Below, piece after piece: positions 1-7,485 of a stretch of DNA of 12,819 bases; positions within the stretch are counted from its first letter, which is position 1; each line of letters opens with the position of its first letter. The notes under the pieces are model-generated. The model was not told the DNA's origin. It saw only the letters and a program-made list of their open reading frames with translations, and ran no database searches. Both the position numbers and the translations under genes were made by a program. The stretch is from Treponema sp. (GTDB taxonomy: Bacteria > Spirochaetota > Spirochaetia > Treponematales > Treponemataceae), in contig JAFZWX010000130.1 in NCBI GenBank assembly GCA_017617145.1, positions 1-12,819 on the forward strand, given 5' to 3'.

Positions 1-100
1 AAGTTCCAATTTTCTTTGCGATTGCTCCTGGCGACAGATTTTCTTCTTCATGCAGTCTTACAGCTTCCAATCGTGTTTCAAAACTGAATACTCTTTGCAT
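1..100 (-). CDS. IS3-family transposase OrfA, N-terminal fragment (cut by window edge)
   Basis: Read on the minus strand from ATG at 100, the frame is open to the window edge and gives 33 residues beginning MQRVFSFETRLEAVRLHEEE and continuing with a segment that ends IAKKIGT. This matches the start of the helix-turn-helix OrfA protein of IS3-family elements, which binds the element ends and is normally fused by frameshifting to the OrfB integrase. A strong Shine-Dalgarno GGAGG at 110-106 sits 5 nt before the ATG and fixes the start. The rest of the gene and OrfB lie outside the window, so intactness cannot be judged. Family assignment is from a short N-terminus plus the adjoining IS150-like terminus. 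Confidence 0.7.
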   Translation of the reverse strand, partial: MQRVFSFETRLEAVRLHEEENLSPGAIAKKIGT

Positions 101-141
101 AACATCCTCCAAAAAGTGTCTAGCTTTTTGGGTTCAGTTCA
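1..141 (-). mobile_element. Left end of an IS3/IS150-group insertion sequence
   Basis: Read on the minus strand, 141 to 116 begins TGAACTGAACCCAAAAAG and continues CTAGACAC. It resembles the terminal inverted repeat of IS150-group IS3 elements, which commonly carry a CCCAAAAAG..AGACA core. The OrfA ATG lies 41 bp inside this end, the usual spacing. The other end and the target duplication are outside the window, so the exact boundary near 141 is an estimate. Confidence 0.55.
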
Positions 142-180
142 TCGCCACCACTCCATACCCTCACGCGGAACAATTGCCAT

Positions 181-266
181 GTCATTGCGAGCGAAGCGTG
201 GCAATCCATACATTAGAATACCTACATTTACGTGGATTGCCACGTCGCAGCGCTCCTCGCAATGAC
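181..266. repeat. Dispersed palindromic repeat (CATTGCGAG-type)
   Basis: Two nested perfect arm pairs form a long imperfect palindrome: an outer 11-bp pair (181-191 GTCATTGCGAG with 256-266 CTCGCAATGAC) and an inner 12-bp pair (197-208 CGTGGCAATCCA with 233-244), around a 24-nt loop. The middle of the stem is unpaired (5 nt left, 11 nt right). The wording is that of the short palindromic repeats scattered through many bacterial genomes, which give spurious reading frames containing peptides such as SLRAKRGNP or LLAMT. It is locally GC-rich against AT-rich flanks, consistent with an inserted non-coding repeat. Confidence 0.75.
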
Positions 267-323
267 GAAAAATTCTGTGCTACTCGCAATGACGAAGTCC
301 GCTGCGCGCCTCGCAATGACGAA
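256..323. repeat. Three-copy 27-bp tandem array derived from the palindrome arm
   Basis: The 14-mer CTCGCAATGACGAA occurs at 256-269, 283-296 and 310-323, exactly 27 bp apart. The intervening 13 bp are diverged. The first copy is also the outer right arm of the palindrome at 181-266, so the array looks like local duplication of the repeat's edge. It ends 5 bp before the perR -35 box. Confidence 0.75.
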
Positions 324-327
324 GAAT

Positions 328-356
328 TTGACAATTTACAATAAATCCATTATTAT
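328..356 (+). promoter_or_regulatory. perR promoter (sigma-70 type)
   Basis: A perfect -35 TTGACA (328-333) is followed, with a 17-bp spacer, by TATTAT (351-356); an overlapping TATAAT lies at 354-359. Start of transcription is predicted near 363, giving a leader of about 25-37 nt before the two candidate ATGs of perR. Confidence 0.65.
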
Positions 357-367
357 AATCATTACAA
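353..367 (+). promoter_or_regulatory. Per box (PerR operator) over the -10 region
   Basis: TTATAATCATTACAA differs from the Bacillus PerR consensus TTATAATNATTATAA at a single position (C365). It overlaps the -10 hexamer of the perR promoter, so bound PerR would block its own transcription. It is embedded in a perfect 12-bp inverted repeat, CCATTATTATAA at 347-358 and its complement at 380-391. The box is seen in the sequence; autoregulation is inferred. Confidence 0.7.
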
Positions 368-399
368 TTTTCAGAATTTTTATAATAATGGATTTTTTT

Positions 400-828
400 A
401 TGCAGACAACTAAACAATATCACAACACATTACAGGATGCGGGAATACGGCCATCTATTCAGCGAACGGCTATTTACGGCTATTTGTGCGAGCACCCGGT
501 TCACCCCGATGTTGAAACTGTTTACGATGCACTTAATCCTATTTACCCGACCCTTTCTAAAACTACAGTTTACAATACACTTAAACTTTTTGAAGAAAAA
601 CACATTGTTCAATCAATTAAAATAGAAGACGACAAGCTGCGTTTTGATGCCGAAATGCGAAATCACTACCATTTTAAGTGCACCAAATGCGGTAAGATTT
701 TTGATATTTTCCTGGACGAAGATAAAGTACCGTCCGAAGCAAGTTACACAGGAATTATGCCGCAGGGATTTTCGTTGTCGAAGATACAGACGAACCTTTG
801 GGGACTGTGTAAAGATTGCAGCAAATAA
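400..828 (+). CDS. perR: PerR-type Fur-family peroxide/metal-responsive repressor
   Basis: A 142-residue Fur-family transcription factor. An N-terminal winged helix (about 1-75, with a TTVYNTL recognition-helix segment) precedes a C-terminal dimerisation and metal domain. The PerR regulatory metal ligands are all present: H35, D83 (in RFD), H89 and H91 (NHYH) and D102. These sit at a constant offset of -2 from B. subtilis H37/D85/H91/H93/D104. The structural zinc pairs are C94-C97 and C137-C140. The Asp in RFD favours PerR over Fur or Zur. Such proteins sense H2O2 by Fe-catalysed histidine oxidation and derepress defence genes. I chose ATG 400 because the residue numbering then matches the family; ATG 388 (adding MDFF) is possible and neither has a clear ribosome site. 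The frame stays open upstream to 232, but that part reads through repeat DNA and is spurious. The adjacent Per box suggests autoregulation. Confidence 0.88.
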   Translation: MQTTKQYHNTLQDAGIRPSIQRTAIYGYLCEHPVHPDVETVYDALNPIYPTLSKTTVYNTLKLFEEKHIVQSIKIEDDKLRFDAEMRNHYHFKCTKCGKIFDIFLDEDKVPSEASYTGIMPQGFSLSKIQTNLWGLCKDCSK

Positions 829-890
829 TTTTTTACTAACATTCTATTTAATTTCCTCCGATATAAACGATATAGAAGTGTTCTAAACAG

Positions 891-913
891 ATTGTCGGAT
901 CAAGCCCGACAAT
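891..913 (+). repeat. Small hairpin between perR and the ankyrin gene
   Basis: ATTGTCGG (891-898) and CCGACAAT (906-913) form a perfect 8-bp stem with a 7-nt loop. No T-run follows, so it is not a standard terminator. Its text (TGTCGG..CCCGACAATGAC) resembles another class of dispersed palindromic repeat. It lies 25 bp before the next start codon and could also affect the mRNA leader. Confidence 0.5.
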
Positions 914-938
914 GACACGATGTTTATAGAGGGGAAAC

Positions 939-3713
939 ATGAAAAAGATTGCTTTAACTTTTATTCTGGCTGCAAGTATTTTAATTCTGGGAGCTGGTTG
1001 TGCTTCGAAACCGGTTGAAGAAGAACCTGCTCCAAAGTCTGCACTTGAGCTTTTTAAAGCAGGTCAAACAGACAAGGCACGCGGCTTATTCAATATTGGA
1101 GAAGATATTAATGCCACAGATGAAAACGGAGACACACTTCTTCACATTTGTGCTGCAATTGATGACTACAATTCCATTGAATTCTTTTTATTCAAGGGAG
1201 CCGATTCCGAAATCAAAAACAAAGCAGGCAACACAGCCCTTCATGTTGCTATTGAAAACAAAGCTTACAATTCGGCAAAGGTTCTTGCTGCAGTAGGAAC
1301 TAATCTTTTATCACGAAACAGCGAAGGTATTACAGCCCTTGATCTGGCACTCCAAAGCGATTCGCGATATTATGACCTGTTTATAAACGAAAAAACTGAA
1401 AACCTTCGCTACGATAATGGCAAAACTCTGGTTCATTATTTTGTTGAAACAAAAAACAAACGCGGAGTCGATGCCTGCATAAGTAAAAAATTCCCTATTT
1501 CCATAAAAGATGATGACGGTAAAACTCCACTCGATTTTGCGTTTGAAGATATTGACAATAGAATTTCTGTAGAAATTGCAGCTGCCCTTATTTATGGGGG
1601 CGCAGATCCTGTTGAAACAGACTTTTCTTATTTTCAGGATGCACTTTCTTCGCGCAATCTGAATCTTCGTTTAGGAGACGGACAAACTCCGCTTCATTTA
1701 TGTTCAATTATGGGCCACAAGGCAATTGCAGAATATCTTTTGGGCGAAAACGCAGATACATCAGTTCAAGACAGTTCCGGTTCTACTCCACTCCACGAAG
1801 CAATCCGTTATGGTCAGCTTGAAATTGCAAGTATGCTGCTTGATGCCGGTGCAAATCCAAATGCAAAAGACAATCTTGGAAAAACTCCTATAATGCTTAT
1901 TATTCCACATGATAAATTACGCGAAACTTATAAACTGCTTATACGCTACAGAGCCGATTTGAATCAGGCAGACACCTACGGAGACACAGTTCTTCATACT
2001 GCTACAATGCTCAAAGCTAATTCAAGCATAATCCAGATTCTTACTTCAAACGGTGCAGATATTAATGCCCGTAATAAGGAAGGTGTAACTCCTCTTGCAA
2101 TAGCAATTCAATCAGCAGATATCACTACAATCAGACATCTTACCGACAGCGGAGCCAGCATTCATACTCAGGATACAAATGGAAAATCACCGCTTTCTAT
2201 GGCTTTTGAAATGAATGATAAGGTTTTTGAAGCAACACTCAACGAAGATAACTGCGATACACAGGATTCAGAAGGTAACACACCTCTTCATATTGCACTT
2301 ATAAATGACGCTCCAATGGAAAAAATTCAGTATATCATTGGGCTTACAAAAGATGTAAATATACGAAACCGCGACGGAGATTCTCCTCTTTACATTGCAG
2401 CTTCTAAAAATATGGAAAAAGTTGGAAAGCTCCTGCTCGAAAAAGGTGCCGATATTTTTTCTACAAACAAGGATAATTATTCACCACTCAGACTTGCTCT
2501 TAAAGAAGGCGGAAAGCTTCAGAACTGGCTCATTACATCAAAAACAATTGTTTCTACAGACGGAAGCGGAAACACAGTTCTTCACTATGCAGCTGACTGG
2601 GAATACTCTAACGCAATTGTAACACTTATTGAAAAAGGTGCAGATATAAATGCAAAAAATGCAAACGGAGAAACCTGTCTGTTTAATGCAGCAAAATGCA
2701 ACAATCCAGAATTGATTCAACTGCTTGTAAACAAGGGAGCTTCTGTAAAGGAACGTGATAATCTTGGAAGTACTCCTCTTCATATTGCAGTACGCTGGGG
2801 TGCACAACAATCGGCAGAGATTCTTATTAAGCTTGGAATAAATATTAATGCACAAAACAGAGCCGAAAAATCACCACTTGCCGAAGCTGTAATTGCAAAT
2901 AAATACGAAGTAACAAAATACCTGCTCGAAAATGGAGCAGATCCTAATTCCAGTGACGCTGTTGGTGCTACAATTTTAATGGACACAATTCTTGTTCAAA
3001 ATGCAGATATCGTAAAGCTGCTGCTCAACTATGGTGCAAATCCAAATCTTCAGCAAATAAATGGTCAGAATGCTTATCATGTGGCAGCAAATATGGGAAA
3101 TGAAGAAATCATAAATCTCATCAGAGAAGCAGGAGGAAATCCTCTTTCAAGAGATAAAGAAGGAAACACACCGTTCTCAATTGCTTTGAACAAAGGTACA
3201 ACAATCATAAATGCAGTTCTTGGTGATTCATACAATATCACAGACAGCGACGGAAATTCTCCAATTCACATTGTTGTAAAAAATACAAAAGATACTAAGC
3301 TCCTGCAAAATCTCATAGATAAAGGATTCCCGCTTGATACAAGAAATGCAAACGGTTACACACCTTTAAATTATGCAATTGAAGCAGATGATGTTGATAT
3401 GGCAACTATTCTTTTGAAAAAAGGAGCAAATCCATTCCAAACAATCGATAAAAAAGGAACAAACGGAATTACAATTGCACTTGAAAAGAACAACAAAAAA
3501 ATGCTTGAAAGTATTGTAAAATATGCTTCTGGTATGAGCGACATTCAGGGAAATACAATTTTGCACTATGCTGCAAAAACTTCCTCTGTTGAAACTGTAA
3601 AAACTCTGTTATCATATGGTATATCAACAAATGTTAAAAATGTTGCGGGAGATACTCCATATACAGTTGCTGTAAGATGGAAGCGTCCAGATATTGCAGA
3701 ATTATTAAAATAG
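939..3713 (+). CDS. Large ankyrin-repeat lipoprotein
   Basis: A 924-residue protein. Residues 1-20 form a lipoprotein signal (MKK, hydrophobic core, LGAG before Cys21). The -3 position is Gly rather than Leu, as tolerated by the relaxed spirochaete lipobox, so it is probably lipid-anchored and faces the periplasm or outer surface. After a short Pro/Glu-rich linker, nearly all the rest is ankyrin repeats: about 26 recognisable 30-34-residue units (G-x-TPLH-x-A ... LL-x-x-GA-(D/N)-x-N) plus one degenerate unit near residue 230. No catalytic domain is visible, and the final repeat ends at the C-terminus without a separate cap. The start is fixed by AGAGGGG (928-934) and the signal peptide. Ankyrin solenoids bind proteins; the partner is unknown. 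The HD-GYP gene follows 45 bp downstream and is probably co-transcribed. Confidence 0.9.
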   Translation: MKKIALTFILAASILILGAGCASKPVEEEPAPKSALELFKAGQTDKARGLFNIGEDINATDENGDTLLHICAAIDDYNSIEFFLFKGADSEIKNKAGNTALHVAIENKAYNSAKVLAAVGTNLLSRNSEGITALDLALQSDSRYYDLFINEKTENLRYDNGKTLVHYFVETKNKRGVDACISKKFPISIKDDDGKTPLDFAFEDIDNRISVEIAAALIYGGADPVETDFSYFQDALSSRNLNLRLGDGQTPLHLCSIMGHKAIAEYLLGENADTSVQDSSGSTPLHEAIRYGQLEIASMLLDAGANPNAKDNLGKTPIMLIIPHDKLRETYKLLIRYRADLNQADTYGDTVLHTATMLKANSSIIQILTSNGADINARNKEGVTPLAIAIQSADITTIRHLTDSGASIHTQDTNGKSPLSMAFEMNDKVFEATLNEDNCDTQDSEGNTPLHIALINDAPMEKIQYIIGLTKDVNIRNRDGDSPLYIAASKNMEKVGKLLLEKGADIFSTNKDNYSPLRLALKEGGKLQNWLITSKTIVSTDGSGNTVLHYAADWEYSNAIVTLIEKGADINAKNANGETCLFNAAKCNNPELIQLLVNKGASVKERDNLGSTPLHIAVRWGAQQSAEILIKLGININAQNRAEKSPLAEAVIANKYEVTKYLLENGADPNSSDAVGATILMDTILVQNADIVKLLLNYGANPNLQQINGQNAYHVAANMGNEEIINLIREAGGNPLSRDKEGNTPFSIALNKGTTIINAVLGDSYNITDSDGNSPIHIVVKNTKDTKLLQNLIDKGFPLDTRNANGYTPLNYAIEADDVDMATILLKKGANPFQTIDKKGTNGITIALEKNNKKMLESIVKYASGMSDIQGNTILHYAAKTSSVETVKTLLSYGISTNVKNVAGDTPYTVAVRWKRPDIAELLK

Positions 3714-3758
3714 ATTTACAATGTAAGTAGGGCTTTTAGCAAAAACGTGGAGTAAATA

Positions 3759-5114
3759 ATGGATACTATCACAGCGGATTCTTTACATGAAAACCTCACC
3801 TTCACAGGCGATTTGATGATAGACAGTACTTTTGTACTTTTACCACAAACAGCCCCTGTAACTAATGAGCTTATCAAAGCCCTCAAAGAATGGGAATTTG
3901 ATACATTCTATTGCGAAGGAAATTTGAGCCTTGGCGGCGACATTGGAATTTCTGTAAGCACCGGCACAGATGAACCTAAAGATGATAAGAATACTGCTAA
4001 GATCGGTGAATCTCTTAAAGCTGCAATTGAACGTTCAAAAAATGTTCAGCTTGATAACAGTGACAAAGCCCGCATGGATATGGTTCAGAAAGTATATGAA
4101 GAATATATGAACTATATTGAAAGTGTATTTACTCACTATGCAACTCATAAAGAAATTGATCAGGAAGATTTGTCTGAAACTGTAAAAGAACTTTGTGTAT
4201 TTATAAAAGAAAACAAACGATTTATTCTTCGCGTTAATCCGGCTGAAGGCACAACAAAAAAGAATTTCCTTGTTACTCATTCTATGCGCACTACAGTTCT
4301 GGCAATTGCAATAGCACTACAGCTTCATATGCCTCTTTCAAAAATGATAGACCTTGGTGTAACAAGTATTCTTCACGAAATTGGTATGCTCCGTCTGCCA
4401 CCGCAGATTTACATGACAGATAAGAAGCTTACTCCTGGTGAACGCTCACAGATTTTAAAGCATCCTGTTTTGGGTTATACAATTGTAAAAGATTTGAATT
4501 TCCCGTTGAATATTCAGCTTGGTGTTCTTGAGCATCACGAAAAAGAAAATGGAACAGGATATCCTCAGAAAAAATCCGGCGATAAGATTTCTAATAATGC
4601 TAAGATTATTTCTGTTGCATGTTCTTATGAAGCTATTTCTTCTCCACGTTCTTATAAAACTGGTCGTTCTACTTTTGAAGCAATTGTTGAACTTTTACAG
4701 AACAGAGAACGCTCTTACGATGACAGTATTATCCGAGGATTACTTTACACAGTTTCGCTCTTCCCTATTGGTTCATACGTTTATCTTTCAAACAGAAAAA
4801 TTGCTCAGGTTATTGATACAAATCCTGATAACCCTAAGACACCAATAATTCAGTATCTTACTGAAAAAGAAGCCGATGGTTCACCAAAAGTTAGTCCTAC
4901 TGGAAGTAACGGCATAAATATTGTGCGTATTCTTTCTAAAGAAGAAGAAAAAGATATTCTGGCTCTTGTAAAAGATAAATATAAGGATATTGAAGAAGCA
5001 CAAGCCGAAGCTGCAGCTGCACCACAGACAGAAAAACCTGCCGTTCATGTTACAAACGCAAACAAACCAAACATGACAGCAACCGAAGAAGTTGATTTAA
5101 GCGAGTTTGCTTAA
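3759..5114 (+). CDS. Non-canonical HD-GYP domain protein
   Basis: A 451-residue cytoplasmic protein with no signal or membrane segment. Residues 1-70 resemble the N-terminal domain often preceding HD-GYP modules. A helical linker covers about 80-165, the HD-GYP domain about 170-345, and an Ala/Pro/Lys-rich, probably disordered tail about 405-451. HD-GYP enzymes hydrolyse c-di-GMP (or related dinucleotides) at a di- or tri-metal site. Retained here are H174, H206, H235, H259-H260-E261 and the GYP motif (G267-Y268-P269). Altered are the name-giving HD, now H206-E207; the Lys of HDIGK, now M210; the Asp of the HHExxDG motif, now N264; and the late metal Asp of the VAD motif, now C288. Activity is therefore uncertain: it may be an altered phosphodiesterase or a nucleotide-binding effector. 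TGGAG at 3748-3752 supports the start. It likely shares a transcript with the ankyrin lipoprotein gene. Confidence 0.85.
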   Translation: MDTITADSLHENLTFTGDLMIDSTFVLLPQTAPVTNELIKALKEWEFDTFYCEGNLSLGGDIGISVSTGTDEPKDDKNTAKIGESLKAAIERSKNVQLDNSDKARMDMVQKVYEEYMNYIESVFTHYATHKEIDQEDLSETVKELCVFIKENKRFILRVNPAEGTTKKNFLVTHSMRTTVLAIAIALQLHMPLSKMIDLGVTSILHEIGMLRLPPQIYMTDKKLTPGERSQILKHPVLGYTIVKDLNFPLNIQLGVLEHHEKENGTGYPQKKSGDKISNNAKIISVACSYEAISSPRSYKTGRSTFEAIVELLQNRERSYDDSIIRGLLYTVSLFPIGSYVYLSNRKIAQVIDTNPDNPKTPIIQYLTEKEADGSPKVSPTGSNGINIVRILSKEEEKDILALVKDKYKDIEEAQAEAAAAPQTEKPAVHVTNANKPNMTATEEVDLSEFA

Positions 5115-5872
5115 TTGAAAAAATTTCTTATTCTTTCCACATCCTCATGAAACTTTTCATCTATCACTGGCGGATGTTCATTAAAAAATAAAATCTGTGT
5201 CATCTCTTCGAGCGTTCGTGCACCCCAGATTGGAATTACATTTTCAAATTGACTTAAAAAACCAAAGGCAAGAGGAATATTGTCTACAAGCCCACCACCA
5301 AGCGGCTGCATTGCTATAAAGCCAACATCATGCTCGCCACAAAGTTTTACAAGCTCTACTGTATTTGGTGAACTTACCATGCTGAATGGAAATTGAATTG
5401 TTTCGTATTGCTCAGACTCAATAGCTTTTACAGCTACATCATAATTTGTAGTAACAATACCAAAGTGTTTGATTTTATTTTCTTCTTTTAATTCCTGCAG
5501 AGTTTCGTATATTTTGTCTGCCCCACCCTGTAGTGGTAAAAATTTATTTACTTCAAGCTGATACAAATCTACGGTATCGCAATGAAGTGTCATAAGACTT
5601 TCTTCAAGGTCCGATCTTATTTCGGCAGAAGTCTTGGCGCTGGTTGCGGTAGAAAGGAATACATTGCGCTTAATGTCAAACAAGGCTTCTCCAAGCAGCT
5701 TTTCGCTTACAGGAGTTTGATGAGAAACATCAAAAAAATTAATTCCTGCCTCGTAGGCCGTGCGCACAATTTTTGCAGCTTCTTCGTCGGAGTCGGCATC
5801 TGCAAGCCGCATTGCACCAAAAGCCACACGAGAAATTAATAAGTCTGTTTTGCCTAAACGTACGTATTCCAA
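5111..5872 (-). CDS. Aldo/keto reductase-fold protein lacking most of the catalytic tetrad
   Basis: A 253-residue (beta/alpha)8 aldo/keto reductase relative, somewhat shorter than the usual 280-330. The N-terminus (EYVRLGKTDLLISRVAFGAM), the GINFFD..SEKLLGEAL segment, VDLYQLE, IAMQPLGGG and the cofactor-loop-like IPIWGARTLEEM all align with the family. Of the tetrad Asp-Tyr-Lys-His only the Asp remains (D48). Tyr is replaced by T53, Lys by A76 and His by E107, so normal NADPH-dependent carbonyl reduction is doubtful. No cysteine cluster of the ferredoxin-type relatives is seen. I chose TTG at 5872: it gives the typical MEY..LGKT start, and GGAG at 5883-5880 is 7 nt upstream. A TTG at 5878 would add two residues but sits almost on the ribosome site. 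Its stop overlaps the convergent HD-GYP stop by 4 bp. Confidence 0.85.
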   Translation of the reverse strand: MEYVRLGKTDLLISRVAFGAMRLADADSDEEAAKIVRTAYEAGINFFDVSHQTPVSEKLLGEALFDIKRNVFLSTATSAKTSAEIRSDLEESLMTLHCDTVDLYQLEVNKFLPLQGGADKIYETLQELKEENKIKHFGIVTTNYDVAVKAIESEQYETIQFPFSMVSSPNTVELVKLCGEHDVGFIAMQPLGGGLVDNIPLAFGFLSQFENVIPIWGARTLEEMTQILFFNEHPPVIDEKFHEDVERIRNFFN

Positions 5873-5886
5873 AATCAATCTCCAAG

Positions 5887-5966
5887 AATCGCAGTGCTCC
5901 CGTGGAAAATGTCTTCAGCCAACAGAGGAAGTTGTCCTCAGCCATTTTCCACTACGCGCTGCGATT
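5887..5966 (-). repeat. Palindromic element, copy 1
   Basis: An 80-bp imperfect palindrome nearly filling the space between glyS and the reductase gene. Outer arms are AATCGCAG (5887-5894 and complement at 5959-5966). Inside is a 56-bp core (5897-5952, read on the minus strand) that is 51/56 identical to 12462-12517. The core has its own inverted ends, GTGGAAAATG and CATTTTCCAC. It could act as an mRNA hairpin between the two genes. Confidence 0.8.
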
Positions 5967-5981
5967 AATGCATTTTAATAA

Positions 5982-7469
5982 TTATGCACGTACAACCGGC
6001 TTGTAATTTTTGATTGCCTTTTGAATGAAGAATACAAGGTCATCCAAAGCTACGCGTTCCTGCTCCATGCTGTCGCGGTAACGTACTGTTACTGTGTTGA
6101 ACAGGTCGTTTGGTGTGCCGTCTTCTTTCTTTTCCTGAATTGTATCGTAGTCTACTGTTACGCAGAATGGAGTACCTACTTCGTCCTGGCGGCGGTAGCG
6201 CTTACCTACTGTTCCGGAAGTATCATAATCTGTTACAAAGTCTTCCTTGAGCATGTGCTGGATTTCCTTTGCCTTTTCTGCAAGTCCGTCCTTCTTCATA
6301 AGTGGAAGAACTGCAACTGTAATAGGTGCAAGGCGTGGATCCAAATGCAAAACTGTTCTGTAGTCTTCTGGTTCTCCAGGTGCTGCAACGTTCTGCTCTT
6401 CGTAGCCTTCGCAAAGGAACATAAGGAAGTTTCTGTTCAAACCGGCAGAAGTTTCGATTACGTAAGGAACGTACTTCTTGTTTCCGTCTTCCTGGTCGAT
6501 GTAAGACATATCCTTCTTTGAATAAATCTGATGCTGGCTAAGGTCAAAGTCTGTACGGCTATGAATACCTTCAATTTCTTCAAATCCGATTGGGAAATTG
6601 TAAGTAATATCGTAAGCATCCTTTGCATAGTGAGCAAGCTTGTCGTGGTGGTGCCACTTAAGCTGCTTTTCCGGGATACCGTACTTTAAGTAGAACTGCC
6701 AGCGGTCTTTTCTCCAGCGGTCAAAGGTTTCGTCTTCGGTACCAGGCTTACAGAAATATTCCATTTCCATCTGCTCAAATTCGCAGGTACGGAAAATAAA
6801 GTTCTTAAAGATAATTTCGTTTCGGAAAGATTTACCAACCTGAGCAACACCAAAAGGAACCTTCATACGGTTAGACTGAACAATGTTCTTGAAGTCTGTG
6901 AAGATACCCTGACAGGTTTCCGGGCGAAGATAAATCAAGTGGCTGTCGTCGGCAATTGGTCCCTGATATGTTTTGAACATAAGGTTGAATTCGCGTACAG
7001 CAGTATATTTACGGTTTTTGCTTCCACAGGTTGGACAGTTGATGTTGGCGTCAATAAAAGCCTTCATCTCGTCGTGAGTCATTGTATCAACAGGCTTACC
7101 AGGATTAATTTCAGGGTTAGCTGCTACAAAGTCTTCAATAAGCTTATCTGCGCGGTGGCGTGCATTACATTCAATACAGTCAACCATTGGGTCACTGAAG
7201 TGATCAACGTGACCAGAAGCCTTCCAGGTTGTGTGATGCTGGAAAATTGCAGAATCAAGACCAACTACATCATCGTGAAGCTGAGTCATGTAGTGCCACC
7301 ATTCATTCTGAATATTTCTTTTGAATTCTACACCAAGTGGACCGTAGTCCCATGCACCTGCCTGGCCTCCGTAGATTTCTGAAGCCTGATAAACAAAGCC
7401 TCTTCTTTTACACAAGCTGATAATTTTGTCCAGGGTACATGCGTGTGTGTCTTTTTCGTTATTTGCCAT
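5982..7469 (-). CDS. glyS: Glycyl-tRNA synthetase, alpha2 dimer type
   Basis: A 495-residue class II aminoacyl-tRNA synthetase of the single-chain type, which charges tRNA-Gly with glycine using ATP in the cytoplasm. A motif 1 region with ASGHVDHFSDP lies at 84-94. Paired cysteines C98/C101 and C145/C148 could form a zinc ribbon. LRPETCQGIF (181-190), SFRNEI (214-219) and FRTCEFEQMEMEYF (226-239) form motif 2 and the glycine/ATP site. EGIHSRTDFDL lies at 300-310, motif 3 (VIETSAGLNR) at 337-346, and the anticodon-binding domain from about 379 to the end. Motif 3 has GLNR where GVDR-like text is common. AAGGAG at 7485-7480, 10 nt before the ATG, fixes the start. It follows dus on the same strand by about 120 bp, and its leader can fold into competing hairpins (7486-7550). 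Confidence 0.96.
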   Translation of the reverse strand: MANNEKDTHACTLDKIISLCKRRGFVYQASEIYGGQAGAWDYGPLGVEFKRNIQNEWWHYMTQLHDDVVGLDSAIFQHHTTWKASGHVDHFSDPMVDCIECNARHRADKLIEDFVAANPEINPGKPVDTMTHDEMKAFIDANINCPTCGSKNRKYTAVREFNLMFKTYQGPIADDSHLIYLRPETCQGIFTDFKNIVQSNRMKVPFGVAQVGKSFRNEIIFKNFIFRTCEFEQMEMEYFCKPGTEDETFDRWRKDRWQFYLKYGIPEKQLKWHHHDKLAHYAKDAYDITYNFPIGFEEIEGIHSRTDFDLSQHQIYSKKDMSYIDQEDGNKKYVPYVIETSAGLNRNFLMFLCEGYEEQNVAAPGEPEDYRTVLHLDPRLAPITVAVLPLMKKDGLAEKAKEIQHMLKEDFVTDYDTSGTVGKRYRRQDEVGTPFCVTVDYDTIQEKKEDGTPNDLFNTVTVRYRDSMEQERVALDDLVFFIQKAIKNYKPVVRA

Positions 7470-7485
7470 TTTTATCTCCTTACGA

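Noticed and set aside
50..265. 71-codon plus-strand frame over the IS end and repeat
   Set aside because: It is antisense to the transposase start, and its SLRAKRGNP-type peptide is the usual spurious translation of the dispersed repeat.
181..323. CRISPR array
   Set aside because: Only three 14-bp repeats with 13-bp gaps; the first is part of a palindromic dispersed repeat, and there are no cas genes nearby.
232..399. Upstream extension of the perR frame to an ATG at 232
   Set aside because: The extension reads LLAMTK-type peptides from the palindromic and tandem repeats, then crosses the perR promoter and Per box. It is non-coding.
891..913. Rho-independent terminator after perR
   Set aside because: The 8-bp hairpin has no following T-run on the plus strand; it is better described as a small repeat or leader hairpin.
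6021..6521. 166-codon plus-strand frame antisense to glyS
   Set aside because: Cys/Val-rich translation with no domain, fully inside glyS; a shadow of its codon use. The same applies to the 147-codon frame at 6939-7382.
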